In this document: positions 17,574 to 25,719 of the stretch, piece after piece
Layout: each line of letters opens with the position of its first letter
Numbering within the stretch: position 1 is the stretch's first letter
Source: Pseudoalteromonas sp. H105
Lineage (GTDB): Bacteria > Pseudomonadota > Gammaproteobacteria > Enterobacterales > Alteromonadaceae
Reading direction: 5' to 3'
DNA: 64,000 bases
Assembly (NCBI RefSeq): GCF_001469215.1
Contig: NZ_LOFH01000011.1
Span: 62,001 to 126,000, forward strand
Translations under genes and position numbers: made by a program
The notes under the pieces: model-generated
Told to the model about the DNA's origin: nothing
What the model saw: the letters and a program-made list of their open reading frames with translations, nothing else
The model's database searches: none

Positions 17574-18524
17574 TTAATCTAGGATTGCCTTTTTATTAGG
17601 CAGTGCTGGGAAAGCGCCTTTAACTAAACAGGCTTTTGAGCCACATTTTAGGCCAAAGTTAAGCGCCTCTTTCACATAATGACTGCTGTTTAACTTTTCA
17701 GTTAATTCAAGTTCTGTATGGGTATGGTTTAAGTGATATAACACGCCTGCAATAAAGGCATCGCCGGCACAGGTGGTATCAACAGGCTTAATGAAGGGCG
17801 CTGCTTGTTCGATAACGAATGTTTGGTGGTAGACTTTAGCAGGGTTAGCACCGTCAGTTAAAAAGACCAAGGTGACGCCTTCATCTAACAGTGACTGAAT
17901 ATACTCTAATGGCGAGGTGGTTGTTTGCTTTGCTAAAAACGTTAACTCATCAGCAGAGAGCTTAACAACATCGCAAAAGCGGTAACAAGCAAACACACGT
18001 TTTGCAATATCAGCAGTGTCTGACCACAAACTGTAGCGTAAATTGACATCAAAACTCACTAATATGTTGTGAGAGTGAGCAGCCTGTAATGCGCTTAATG
18101 TCGTCATGTTAATGTTGTCATGCGTCAACGTGTTAGAACAAAAATGAAATGTGCTTAACGCTAACCAGTTTATTTTTTCTATATGCGCTTTAGTCACCAA
18201 CAAATCAGCAGTGTTATGACGATAAAAATTAAAACTACGTTCACCCACCTCGTCTAGGCTGACGATAACAAGGGCTGTCTGTGCCTTTTCGATGGTAAAT
18301 AAGTACTCGGTATCGACTTGGTAATGTTCGAGTGAGTGTCGCAATTGACTTGCAAAATGATCATTACCCATACCACCGCAAAAATAAGCGTCACCACCTA
18401 GTTTTTGATACCCAACAGCCACGTTTGCAGGTGCTCCGCCTGGGATAGGTGCATAGGCACTGTTGTCATTATCAACTGGGAGCATATCGATAAGGAGTTC
18501 GCCAAAGCTCAATAATTTTTTCAT
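17574..18524 (-). CDS. scrK: Fructokinase (PfkB family)
   Basis: The 316-residue sugar kinase has the N-terminal PfkB features GELLIDMLP and GGAPANVAVGYQKLGG and the C-terminal signature DTTCAGDAF with catalytic base D255. It phosphorylates fructose released from sucrose by the phosphorylase encoded at 22557, giving fructose 6-phosphate. It lies 61 bp downstream of the sucrose-locus TonB receptor on the same strand, separated by a terminator-like hairpin, so expression may be partly independent. The assignment as fructokinase, and not another PfkB kinase, rests on motif pattern and context. Confidence 0.88.
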   Translation of the reverse strand: MKKLLSFGELLIDMLPVDNDNSAYAPIPGGAPANVAVGYQKLGGDAYFCGGMGNDHFASQLRHSLEHYQVDTEYLFTIEKAQTALVIVSLDEVGERSFNFYRHNTADLLVTKAHIEKINWLALSTFHFCSNTLTHDNINMTTLSALQAAHSHNILVSFDVNLRYSLWSDTADIAKRVFACYRFCDVVKLSADELTFLAKQTTTSPLEYIQSLLDEGVTLVFLTDGANPAKVYHQTFVIEQAAPFIKPVDTTCAGDAFIAGVLYHLNHTHTELELTEKLNSSHYVKEALNFGLKCGSKACLVKGAFPALPNKKAILD

Positions 18525-18537
18525 GTCTTAAAACCTT

Positions 18538-18562
18538 AAAAAGCCCAGCAAAATAGCTGGGC
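18538..18562 (-). terminator. Terminator between TonB receptor and fructokinase genes
   Basis: The stem GCCCAGC/GCTGGGC (18543-18549 with 18556-18562) is followed on the minus strand by five T residues. It would attenuate read-through from the receptor gene into scrK. Confidence 0.8.
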
Positions 18563-18585
18563 ACTCAACAAGGGAGAGTATTCGT

Positions 18586-20982
18586 TTAGTTAAATAAGTA
18601 CTTTAACGTTAATGACGTTGTACGGCCGTTAATAGCACGGGCACGAATAATATTATTGTCTGGTACGCTACCTTCTTCTGCTTCAGTAATACCCACCGTG
18701 TCGAACAGGTTGTTTACGTTGAAAGCAAGATTAAGGTTTTCAGATAAATCGTAGCTTACAAAGCCATTTACCTGTGTGTAGCCGTCAAATTTAAGATCAT
18801 TATTATCCTGAGCATAAGCGTCAGTGGTACCAATAAAGCTCATACCAGCAGAGCCTTTGTTAAAGTTGTAACGCGCCATCAATGAATAAATGAAGTCAGC
18901 TTGGCGACGCGGTGTGTTACCCACCACCTCAGGTGTTAGCGCATCTTTTGCAATTTCAGCATCAGTCCAAGTAAAGTTACCGCGAAAATCCCATGCGTCT
19001 ACGAAGTAAGTTGATTCAAGTTCAATCCCTTTTGCTTCGTATTCACGGTCAAAGAATTTTTGTGACGTTGCTTCGAAGTTTTGCTCTTCCGTTTCAGCGT
19101 AAAATGCGGTCGCAAATACTGATAATGAGTCAAATCGTTTTTTCACACCAAATTCATATTGGTTTACTTCATCTACCGCGTCTTCATCGGCAACAGACCC
19201 ATCCGCTTGGACTTTACCAAACAGTAAGCGGTCAGCATTGGCGCGACCACCTTGGCTAATACGTGCAAATGCAGCAAGGCTTGGATCAATTTGGTAATTA
19301 GCACCGACAGAGTAAGAGGTGTAGTTCCAATCGTAATTAACGATGCTTGGGTTGCTAATATCAATACCAACAACATTTTGTTCAGGGATTGAAATCGCGC
19401 CATCGCGATTCATGTCAACGGTTGATGTGACAGCGCCCGCATAGGTACCTCGCGCTTCACCACTGTCGTAACGGGCACTTGCATCAATGCTTACATCACC
19501 GAGCTTGGTTGAAAATGCAACATAGGGTGCACGGGTTTCATAATCTGTATCATAGTTACGTTGGCAGCAATTACCCCAGTAAGGCGTACCATATGCATAT
19601 AATCCGCTATCAGAATAGCTATCACCATTTTGTGCAAATACATCAAGTAGTGCCGCATTATCGCCTTTTAATTCCATTAAATATGAGTTCCAAAGCCATG
19701 ACATGCTAATGGTTTGACTTGATGCATAATAGCCAAGGGTTACGCTGGTATCGTCGCTCAGTTCTTTGGTTAGTTTGAAATCATTTACGATTGATCCAAA
19801 GTCATTCATGGTGACATCAAATGTATGAATACGCATAGCAAGTTCATCGGTAAAGGCTTGCCCTTGAGAACCCCCTGTCGCGTAATTTAACGTTGCGCCA
19901 GAGCCTGCAATGCTCGCCGCGATATCACTTGCGCTGCCAACTTCTGCGGGAATGAGGGAGGTAAAATTACCGCTGACTGATGATTTTCTGAAGCGGTTTT
20001 CAATACGCCAATCGTTATCTAAATCAAACACGGCTTCAAAACCAACAGCATCTACTTGTGGGTTCATACCGTTTCGCATATCGCCGCGGCTAATTTGGTT
20101 ATTGCCATCTAAGCGAGTGGTAGATAAGAACTGTGCTGAATGTGGCGTGTCTGTTTGTGCATCGAACCCTTTAATAGAACTACCATCAGCGTACATTGGC
20201 ATTGGTAAGTAGCCGATGCTTTGATCATCTAAATGCTTGTAGTAAAGACGTACATACCCTGAATCAAATTCTTTTGTTAGGTTTGCTTTGATTTGGCCGC
20301 CTTTGTTAGCCGTATAACCCGCTTCGCGAGGTCCTTCGCCTTGGCGAATAAAACCACCTACATGAAAGCGCACACTGTCGTTTAAGTAAGTACCGTATTC
20401 AAAATCAGTTCTTAACGAGTCATAATCAAGTCCGATAGTGGTCGCAACAGAGCCTGACTCTTCTTCACCGGTTTTTGAAATAATATTAATAATACCGCCT
20501 GGGGCATCACTGGCAGCGGTAGAGGCTGACCCGCCACGAATTGACTCAACCGTTTGTACTGTGCTGTCTAATCGCATAAAAATGTCGGCGTTACCAAATG
20601 CAACATCGCCAAACTGCATAATAGGAAGGCCATCTTCTTGGAGTTGCAAAAACTTTGCGCCCCCAGAGGCAACAGGTAAACCACGAACAGCAATATTTGC
20701 ATTGCCTTCACCACCGGTCGATTCTGAACGAACACCCGGAATTATTCTAAAGGCTTCTGCTGTTGAGCGAGGAGTGGCAACTTGAATCTCATTCAGAGAA
20801 ACACTGCTAACTGAAACACTGGATGCCATGATAGTGGTGCGTCTTGGTACACCGGTTACAACAATGGTTTCAAGGCCTTTTTTAGCTTCGGTCTGTTGTT
20901 GTGCTTCTTGCGCATATAATCCTTGGCTCACAGCTAAAGCAAGTGTACTTAGTAAATAAAGTGTTGTGTTGTGTGTTGTCAT
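18586..20982 (-). CDS. TonB-dependent outer-membrane receptor, probably for sucrose
   Basis: The 798-residue receptor has a signal peptide ending LYAQ, a TonB box (LETIVVTG), a plug domain (IPGVRSESTGGEGNANIAVRG, then VESIRGGSAST) and a long beta-barrel ending KYLFN. It is a paralogue of the trehalose-locus receptor at 8427. It sits in a cluster with a sucrose phosphorylase, fructokinase, MFS permease and LacI regulator. A perfect palindrome centred on CTTAATCGATTAAG lies 35 bp upstream of its ATG, as before the phosphorylase gene. The substrate is inferred from these neighbours. Confidence 0.88.
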   Translation of the reverse strand: MTTHNTTLYLLSTLALAVSQGLYAQEAQQQTEAKKGLETIVVTGVPRRTTIMASSVSVSSVSLNEIQVATPRSTAEAFRIIPGVRSESTGGEGNANIAVRGLPVASGGAKFLQLQEDGLPIMQFGDVAFGNADIFMRLDSTVQTVESIRGGSASTAASDAPGGIINIISKTGEEESGSVATTIGLDYDSLRTDFEYGTYLNDSVRFHVGGFIRQGEGPREAGYTANKGGQIKANLTKEFDSGYVRLYYKHLDDQSIGYLPMPMYADGSSIKGFDAQTDTPHSAQFLSTTRLDGNNQISRGDMRNGMNPQVDAVGFEAVFDLDNDWRIENRFRKSSVSGNFTSLIPAEVGSASDIAASIAGSGATLNYATGGSQGQAFTDELAMRIHTFDVTMNDFGSIVNDFKLTKELSDDTSVTLGYYASSQTISMSWLWNSYLMELKGDNAALLDVFAQNGDSYSDSGLYAYGTPYWGNCCQRNYDTDYETRAPYVAFSTKLGDVSIDASARYDSGEARGTYAGAVTSTVDMNRDGAISIPEQNVVGIDISNPSIVNYDWNYTSYSVGANYQIDPSLAAFARISQGGRANADRLLFGKVQADGSVADEDAVDEVNQYEFGVKKRFDSLSVFATAFYAETEEQNFEATSQKFFDREYEAKGIELESTYFVDAWDFRGNFTWTDAEIAKDALTPEVVGNTPRRQADFIYSLMARYNFNKGSAGMSFIGTTDAYAQDNNDLKFDGYTQVNGFVSYDLSENLNLAFNVNNLFDTVGITEAEEGSVPDNNIIRARAINGRTTSLTLKYLFN

Positions 20983-21016
20983 AATATGCCTCGTTGATTA
21001 CTTACCCAATAGGGTT

Positions 21017-21050
21017 GTTATTTTTACTTAATCGATTAAGTAAAAATAAC
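21017..21050. promoter_or_regulatory. ScrR-type operator: 34-bp perfect palindrome around CTTAATCGATTAAG
   Basis: The palindrome is perfect over 34 bp, with the centre CG at 21033-21034. The inner 14 bp recur at 22523-22536 before sucrose phosphorylase. It probably binds the LacI-type regulator encoded at 24275. Unusually long outer arms (GTTATTTTTA and complement) could also form a cruciform. Confidence 0.85.
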
Positions 21051-21150
21051 AAAGATTTTACATTAATCAACTTATTTTTGTATTAAAACGTTTGTTTTTT
21101 GCTCTTCCATTGTTTTTAAACGACTTTTTATAATGCTTTTTTGCACCAAA

Positions 21151-22380
21151 TTAATCGAGAGCTGCGTCAATTTGTTGCAATGCCTGTGCTGAAGGGTCTT
21201 TAAAGTAGTTATATAACATGGCGACAAAGAGCAATATCGCAAAGCCTGTCGCGAGAATAAAGCCGTATTTCACATGCCCAAACATGTCGCTGATCATACC
21301 CATAAACAGAGGCGCTAAAGCCGCTGACAGGGCGGTAAAGAATAAAATAACGCCCGCAACTGCACCATGTTGTTGCACCGCAAAGCATGAAATACCCTTA
21401 GAGTTGAGTGTTGGGTATACCATTGACATGAACAAGCCTGAGAGAGGCAACAATAGGACCGCTGCATTGACGCCTCCTATTAATGTCCCGATATAACAAG
21501 CAGCTATCCCGAAGCTTAGCCAAACCATGACACTTTGCCAGCTGAAGCGGTTAAGTAACCACACAGCGATAAAACGGCCAGCGGCGCGCAGGATAAAAAA
21601 GATTGTCAGGGCATAGGTCGCCATGAGTGTCCATGATCCCGTGTAGTCTGCGAGCAAGGTCGGCATCCATACATAAATAGCCACTTCTGTTGCCACATAC
21701 AGTGCTATAGCCAATGAAAAACCCAGTGCATAAGGGTTTTTCACCATCTTCATGGTGGTTGCAAGTGAGGTGGGTTTTGCCGTCGTTTTTACAACTGGCG
21801 GGTAGTCTGCACGCCAGGCAAGTACTGCTAAAATCAAGCACATAACACCAGCAATGATGTATAAATAAGTCCAACTTACTTGTTGGGTTAATAAAAAGCT
21901 CACTAAGGCAGGCCCTACAATGGCGCCGATACCAAAGAAGCCTTCTACCTTATTCATGGTTTTTGTGTGGTCGTTATTACTTTGTGAAATATCGCCAAGT
22001 AACGCCAATGCACCGGTTTTAAATAAACCGATTGCTAAACCTATTAAGCATAAAAGTAATACAAAAATAATGAAGCTACTGCTAACGGCAAACAAAAAGC
22101 AGCTGATAGAGAATATTAATAATCCCAGCATGATGGTTTGTTTGCGGCCAAAGCTATCCGCTAAAAAACCCAGGAAGAGACCACTTAGGGCAATTAAAGC
22201 CATAGGGGCATAATGGAACGCACTGGCTTGCGTCATCGTTAGGTTAAATTCTTTTATAAGCTCAGGGATGATCATGCCAACTGCATCTGAGGTCATAGCA
22301 AACATAAAGAACATCATATATGTGAGCCAGCGTATGTGTTGCAATGAAGTATTGCTAACGAGTGTGTGCGTTTTGTTCAT
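21151..22380 (-). CDS. MFS sugar permease, probably for sucrose
   Basis: The 409-residue carrier has about twelve hydrophobic segments. The MFS loop motif GFLADSFGRKQT lies between helices 2 and 3, and a second-half cytoplasmic loop is visible. It is divergent from the sucrose phosphorylase gene and upstream of the TonB receptor on the same strand. It would bring sucrose from the periplasm into the cytoplasm for phosphorolysis. No PTS components are present, consistent with uptake of the free sugar. The exact substrate is inferred. Confidence 0.87.
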   Translation of the reverse strand: MNKTHTLVSNTSLQHIRWLTYMMFFMFAMTSDAVGMIIPELIKEFNLTMTQASAFHYAPMALIALSGLFLGFLADSFGRKQTIMLGLLIFSISCFLFAVSSSFIIFVLLLCLIGLAIGLFKTGALALLGDISQSNNDHTKTMNKVEGFFGIGAIVGPALVSFLLTQQVSWTYLYIIAGVMCLILAVLAWRADYPPVVKTTAKPTSLATTMKMVKNPYALGFSLAIALYVATEVAIYVWMPTLLADYTGSWTLMATYALTIFFILRAAGRFIAVWLLNRFSWQSVMVWLSFGIAACYIGTLIGGVNAAVLLLPLSGLFMSMVYPTLNSKGISCFAVQQHGAVAGVILFFTALSAALAPLFMGMISDMFGHVKYGFILATGFAILLFVAMLYNYFKDPSAQALQQIDAALD

Positions 22381-22520
22381 CTTTATATCCTCGTTAGGTG
22401 ATTAAGTATTTTTTATAATTAACTCAGTACATTAATTATAAAATGATAGTTTAACCATCCCGTTTTTGTATCAAAGTTGTAAAAACTTCTTGTAAAAATT
22501 GGTTTCCTAGTTAAAGATAT

Positions 22521-22538
22521 ATCTTAATCGATTAAGAT
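22521..22538. promoter_or_regulatory. ScrR-type operator before sucrose phosphorylase
   Basis: This is an 18-bp perfect palindrome (ATCTTAATCGATTAAGAT) in the divergent promoter region of the permease and phosphorylase genes, 19 bp before the latter's ATG. It shares its 14-bp core with 21027-21040. Confidence 0.86.
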
Positions 22539-22556
22539 TCAACTTGGTATTTACAC

Positions 22557-24029
22557 ATGATGAAGAATAAAGTTCAACTGATCACCTATGCAGATCGCAT
22601 CACAGGGCAAGGCATCAATGCTTTATCCACTCTACTCAATGGCCCGCTTAAAAATGTGTTTGGTGGTGTACACCTGTTGCCTTTTTATAATCCAATAGAT
22701 GGCAGTGATGCGGGGTTTGACCCGATTGATCATAGCGCTGTTGATGAGCGAATTGGCACATGGCAAGATATTCACACGTTGGGTGAACATTATGATTTGA
22801 TGGCTGATTTAATTGTGAATCATGTGTCGGCACAGTCATTTCAATTTAAAGATGTGCTCATGAACGGTGAGAAGTCGGCTTATTGGGATTTATTTTTAAC
22901 CAAAGAGGATGTATTTCCAGATGGTATGAGCGACGCTGAACAGGCGGCTATTTATCGCCCTCGACCAGGTAGTTGTTTTACACCGATCACATGTGGAAAC
23001 GGTACAACTTACGATTTTTGGACGACGTTTACCGATAACCAAATTGACATCAATGTAAAATCTGCTGCGGGTGTTGAATACCTCGATAATGTGCTGACCA
23101 AGTTTTCACAGAATAATGTCAATATCATTCGGTTAGATGCAGCGGGTTATGCGATTAAAGAGGCGGGCACTAACTGTTTTATGCTGGATCAAACCTTTGA
23201 TTATTTAGATAAACTATCTGCGCAAGCCAATGACTTAGGCATGGAAACCATCGCTGAAATCCATAGTCATTACCAAACACAGGTTGAAGTCGCTAAACGC
23301 GTTAATATGGTCTACGATTTCGCATTACCACCACTGATTTTGCATAGCTTATTTACTAATAATAGTGATGCATTGGTGCAATGGCTTAAAATGTCACCAC
23401 GAAACTGCCTAACGGTGCTTGATACTCACGACGGTATTGGCATTATTGATGCCGGTCCGATGGGTGATAAAGCGGGTCTGTTAGATGCGGTGCAAATTGA
23501 TAATTTAGTAGAGACAATACACGCTAATAGCCATAATCAAAGTCGTCAAGCAACGGGGGCTGCTGCCAGTAATGTAGATTTATATCAAGTCAACTGCACG
23601 TATTATAATGCCCTAGGCGCGAGTGATTTTGATTACTTAATTGCAAGAGCGATCCAGTTTTTTGCACCAGGTGTGCCTCAAGTTTATTATGGTGGATTAT
23701 TCGCCTGTGAAAATGACATGGCGTTACTGGCAAAATCAAACGTGGGACGTGATATTAACCGCCCGTATTTAGATGCAGATTTCATCTCAGCGTCATTAGC
23801 AAAGCCCGTGGTTAAAGGGCTCCTTAAACTGATTGCTATTCGCAACACGCACGGTGCATTTGACGGCGAATTTAGTGTTGAAGGAAGCGCAAATAGTTGT
23901 AGCCTAAAATGGCTTAAAGATGACAATGCTATTGAACTCAAAATAAACTTTGAAGATCGTGAAGCGAGCATCATTGAACATAACTCATCAGCACAAGTGT
24001 TTACTTCGTTAAGTGATTTATTAGCGTAA
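22557..24029 (+). CDS. Sucrose phosphorylase (GH13)
   Basis: The 490-residue enzyme splits sucrose with phosphate into glucose 1-phosphate and fructose. The N terminus (LITYADRITGQGINALSTLL, GGVHLLPFYNP) is typical of the sucrose phosphorylase subfamily. The nucleophile is D194 (IIRLDAAGY), the acid/base E234 (TIAEIHSHY) and the third acidic residue D289 (LDTHDGIG). There is no signal peptide, so it is cytoplasmic. It is preceded by the operator at 22521 and has no strong Shine-Dalgarno. Related GH13_18 enzymes act on sucrose 6-phosphate or glucosylglycerate, but the sucrose-type locus supports sucrose. Confidence 0.9.
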   Translation: MMKNKVQLITYADRITGQGINALSTLLNGPLKNVFGGVHLLPFYNPIDGSDAGFDPIDHSAVDERIGTWQDIHTLGEHYDLMADLIVNHVSAQSFQFKDVLMNGEKSAYWDLFLTKEDVFPDGMSDAEQAAIYRPRPGSCFTPITCGNGTTYDFWTTFTDNQIDINVKSAAGVEYLDNVLTKFSQNNVNIIRLDAAGYAIKEAGTNCFMLDQTFDYLDKLSAQANDLGMETIAEIHSHYQTQVEVAKRVNMVYDFALPPLILHSLFTNNSDALVQWLKMSPRNCLTVLDTHDGIGIIDAGPMGDKAGLLDAVQIDNLVETIHANSHNQSRQATGAAASNVDLYQVNCTYYNALGASDFDYLIARAIQFFAPGVPQVYYGGLFACENDMALLAKSNVGRDINRPYLDADFISASLAKPVVKGLLKLIAIRNTHGAFDGEFSVEGSANSCSLKWLKDDNAIELKINFEDREASIIEHNSSAQVFTSLSDLLA

Positions 24030-24048
24030 TGTGAGCACAGTCCTTGCG

Positions 24049-24276
24049 TGTAGTTATCCTCCATAAATAGGCGAAATGCAGCATCAATGCCAAACAGGTG
24101 CTGCTCTTTGGGTTCTGTCTAGGGGCTATTTACGTTTTGTTAGCTATATGGATGTAGATAAGGGCGTGAGCAGGGCGCGCAAGCTTTGATTTAGCCCACT
24201 AGGTTATAAGCCTCGCGCCGCGATTAAACCGCCCCTAGTTTGAACAAGTTTTAATCCGAAAAGGTCAACAGACCCT
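24049..24276. repeat. Dispersed repeat family, copy B (one terminus missing)
   Basis: This is an inverted copy of the element at 15432. Read on the minus strand it begins with AGGGTCTGTTGACCTTTT at 24276 and keeps the GGGGCGGTTTAATCGCGG core and the CTGTTTGGCATTGATGCTGC stretch. It breaks off near 24049 before the second inverted repeat. It carries an extra module of about 45 bp that is absent from copy A but matched in copy C. Confidence 0.8.
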
Positions 24277-25306
24277 AGCCACTTTGACCTAATTGCAGCT
24301 CGTGGTTAATCAATGCTTTCTCTTCTTCCTTGGTGATAAACAAATTAGCGGCTAGTGCGCCTTTTTCTTCACTGTTTTGGTGAATAGTAGTGAGCTTTGG
24401 CACGAATCGTTGTGCTTCATCAATGCCATCAAACCCAACAATTCTGATATCGTCAGGTATTTTTAAGCCCATTTTTATTGCTTCGCGCATTGTTGCAAGG
24501 GCAATGAGATCACTCATACACAGCATGACTGATGGGCGAGGTAGACTGCACAGAGCTTCTTTAGCAGCAATGCTCGCATAGCGCTCAGTACTTTCAGGAA
24601 TATTCCAAATGCGATCTTCCTCAATGGGGATACCTTGTTCTGCGAGGGCTTTTTGATAACCCCGTAATCGTTGGTGCGCGATTGATTGCCCAGCTTCAAA
24701 TTCATGGTGTTCATATACACGGCATAGTACGTTTTCATCAAGCAAGCGCAGTCCTAAAATGGCAACGTGGTCACCTTTATGTTGCAGGGCATGTTTTGCG
24801 ACTTCGTAGCTAGCTTGCTCATTATTTATATTCACAGAGGCATTGCGGCCTATATCAAAATCAACAGTCACAACATGTTTAGGCACCGTTTTTAGTTGTT
24901 CTACTAAGAGCTGATTTCGTGGTCGGCCATAGCAAATAAAGCCATCAACAAAATCAACAACACTGTTTAAATTGTCGTTATTGCCAGAAAACAACAAAAG
25001 GTTATTTCCGCTTTTTTCTAGCACAGACGCAACACCACGCATAAAGCTGCTCGCCACAGGATCTGACACCATATACTCAACGCTATCAGGTAACACCAAA
25101 GCAATAATATTAAATTTACCTCGGCGCAGAGATTGAGCCGCCTTGTTTGGACCAAAATATCCCAGCTCTTTACATGCCGCTAAAATCGATTCTCTGCGAT
25201 TTTTTGATAATTGATCCGGGCGGTTAAACGCATTTGACACTGTGGCATTTGAAACGCCTAATTCTTTTGCAATACTTTTTAGTGTCCAATGGTTTTTTGT
25301 ACTCAT
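24275..25306 (-). CDS. scrR: LacI-family regulator of the sucrose locus
   Basis: The 343-residue repressor has the N-terminal HTH TLKSIAKELGVSNATVSNAFNRP followed by a LacI/GalR effector domain (GFICYGRP, VGFDGIDEAQRF). It lies next to the sucrose genes, with repeat copy B between it and the phosphorylase gene. By analogy with ScrR it should bind the CTTAATCGATTAAG palindromes at 21017 and 22521 and respond to sucrose or fructose. Its last codons overlap the end of the repeat, so the insertion may have shaped the C terminus. The gene is alone in its transcription unit. Confidence 0.87.
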   Translation of the reverse strand: MSTKNHWTLKSIAKELGVSNATVSNAFNRPDQLSKNRRESILAACKELGYFGPNKAAQSLRRGKFNIIALVLPDSVEYMVSDPVASSFMRGVASVLEKSGNNLLLFSGNNDNLNSVVDFVDGFICYGRPRNQLLVEQLKTVPKHVVTVDFDIGRNASVNINNEQASYEVAKHALQHKGDHVAILGLRLLDENVLCRVYEHHEFEAGQSIAHQRLRGYQKALAEQGIPIEEDRIWNIPESTERYASIAAKEALCSLPRPSVMLCMSDLIALATMREAIKMGLKIPDDIRIVGFDGIDEAQRFVPKLTTIHQNSEEKGALAANLFITKEEEKALINHELQLGQSG

Positions 25307-25719
25307 ATAACCTTCTCAAGCGAGGATGTTGATTGAAAGAGTAAATTACCATATCTGGCTTTAAATCAAAGTGCTAATTGTATAAAAGAGTCATTGTGAG
25401 TCGCTTCTTTTAACGATTGCGCGTGCAAACAAGCTGCTGTCTCTAATAACCCATGGAGTAATAAACAGGATATGCCAAGCGGATCTTTTTTGTGTGGGCC
25501 TATTTTAGAGAGCTTGATATTCAGCTTTGCTAAATAGTGCTTAATCTCAATAAAAAACAAACCCAAAAGGATTGGTTTTAAGTTTTTTATTAAAACCAAT
25601 ATATTAATATTCGTTAATGTTATATAAAATATATTGTATACAATGATAATTAAATGTTACAAACTGTACCTCAACAACCCGTTCTAGATTGAGAACACAC
25701 TAATAATCAAAGGTAGAGT
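25307..25719. promoter_or_regulatory. Intergenic region upstream of the collagenase
   Basis: This spacer of about 410 bp is very AT-rich in its second half. It contains the palindrome ATTGTATACAAT at 25633. The minus-strand frame 25366-25599 is not credible as a gene. Confidence 0.65.
25633..25644. promoter_or_regulatory. GntR-type operator ATTGTATACAAT before the collagenase
   Basis: This is a perfect 12-bp palindrome of the TTGTATACAA type bound by GntR/FCD-family regulators, 75 bp before the collagenase ATG. The identical 12 bases lie at 51335 between the hydroxyproline operons, with variants at 35686 and 62536. Confidence 0.75.

Noticed and set aside
25366..25599. 77-codon minus-strand frame before the collagenase
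   Set aside because: No family pattern or ribosome site, and it lies in AT-rich promoter DNA.
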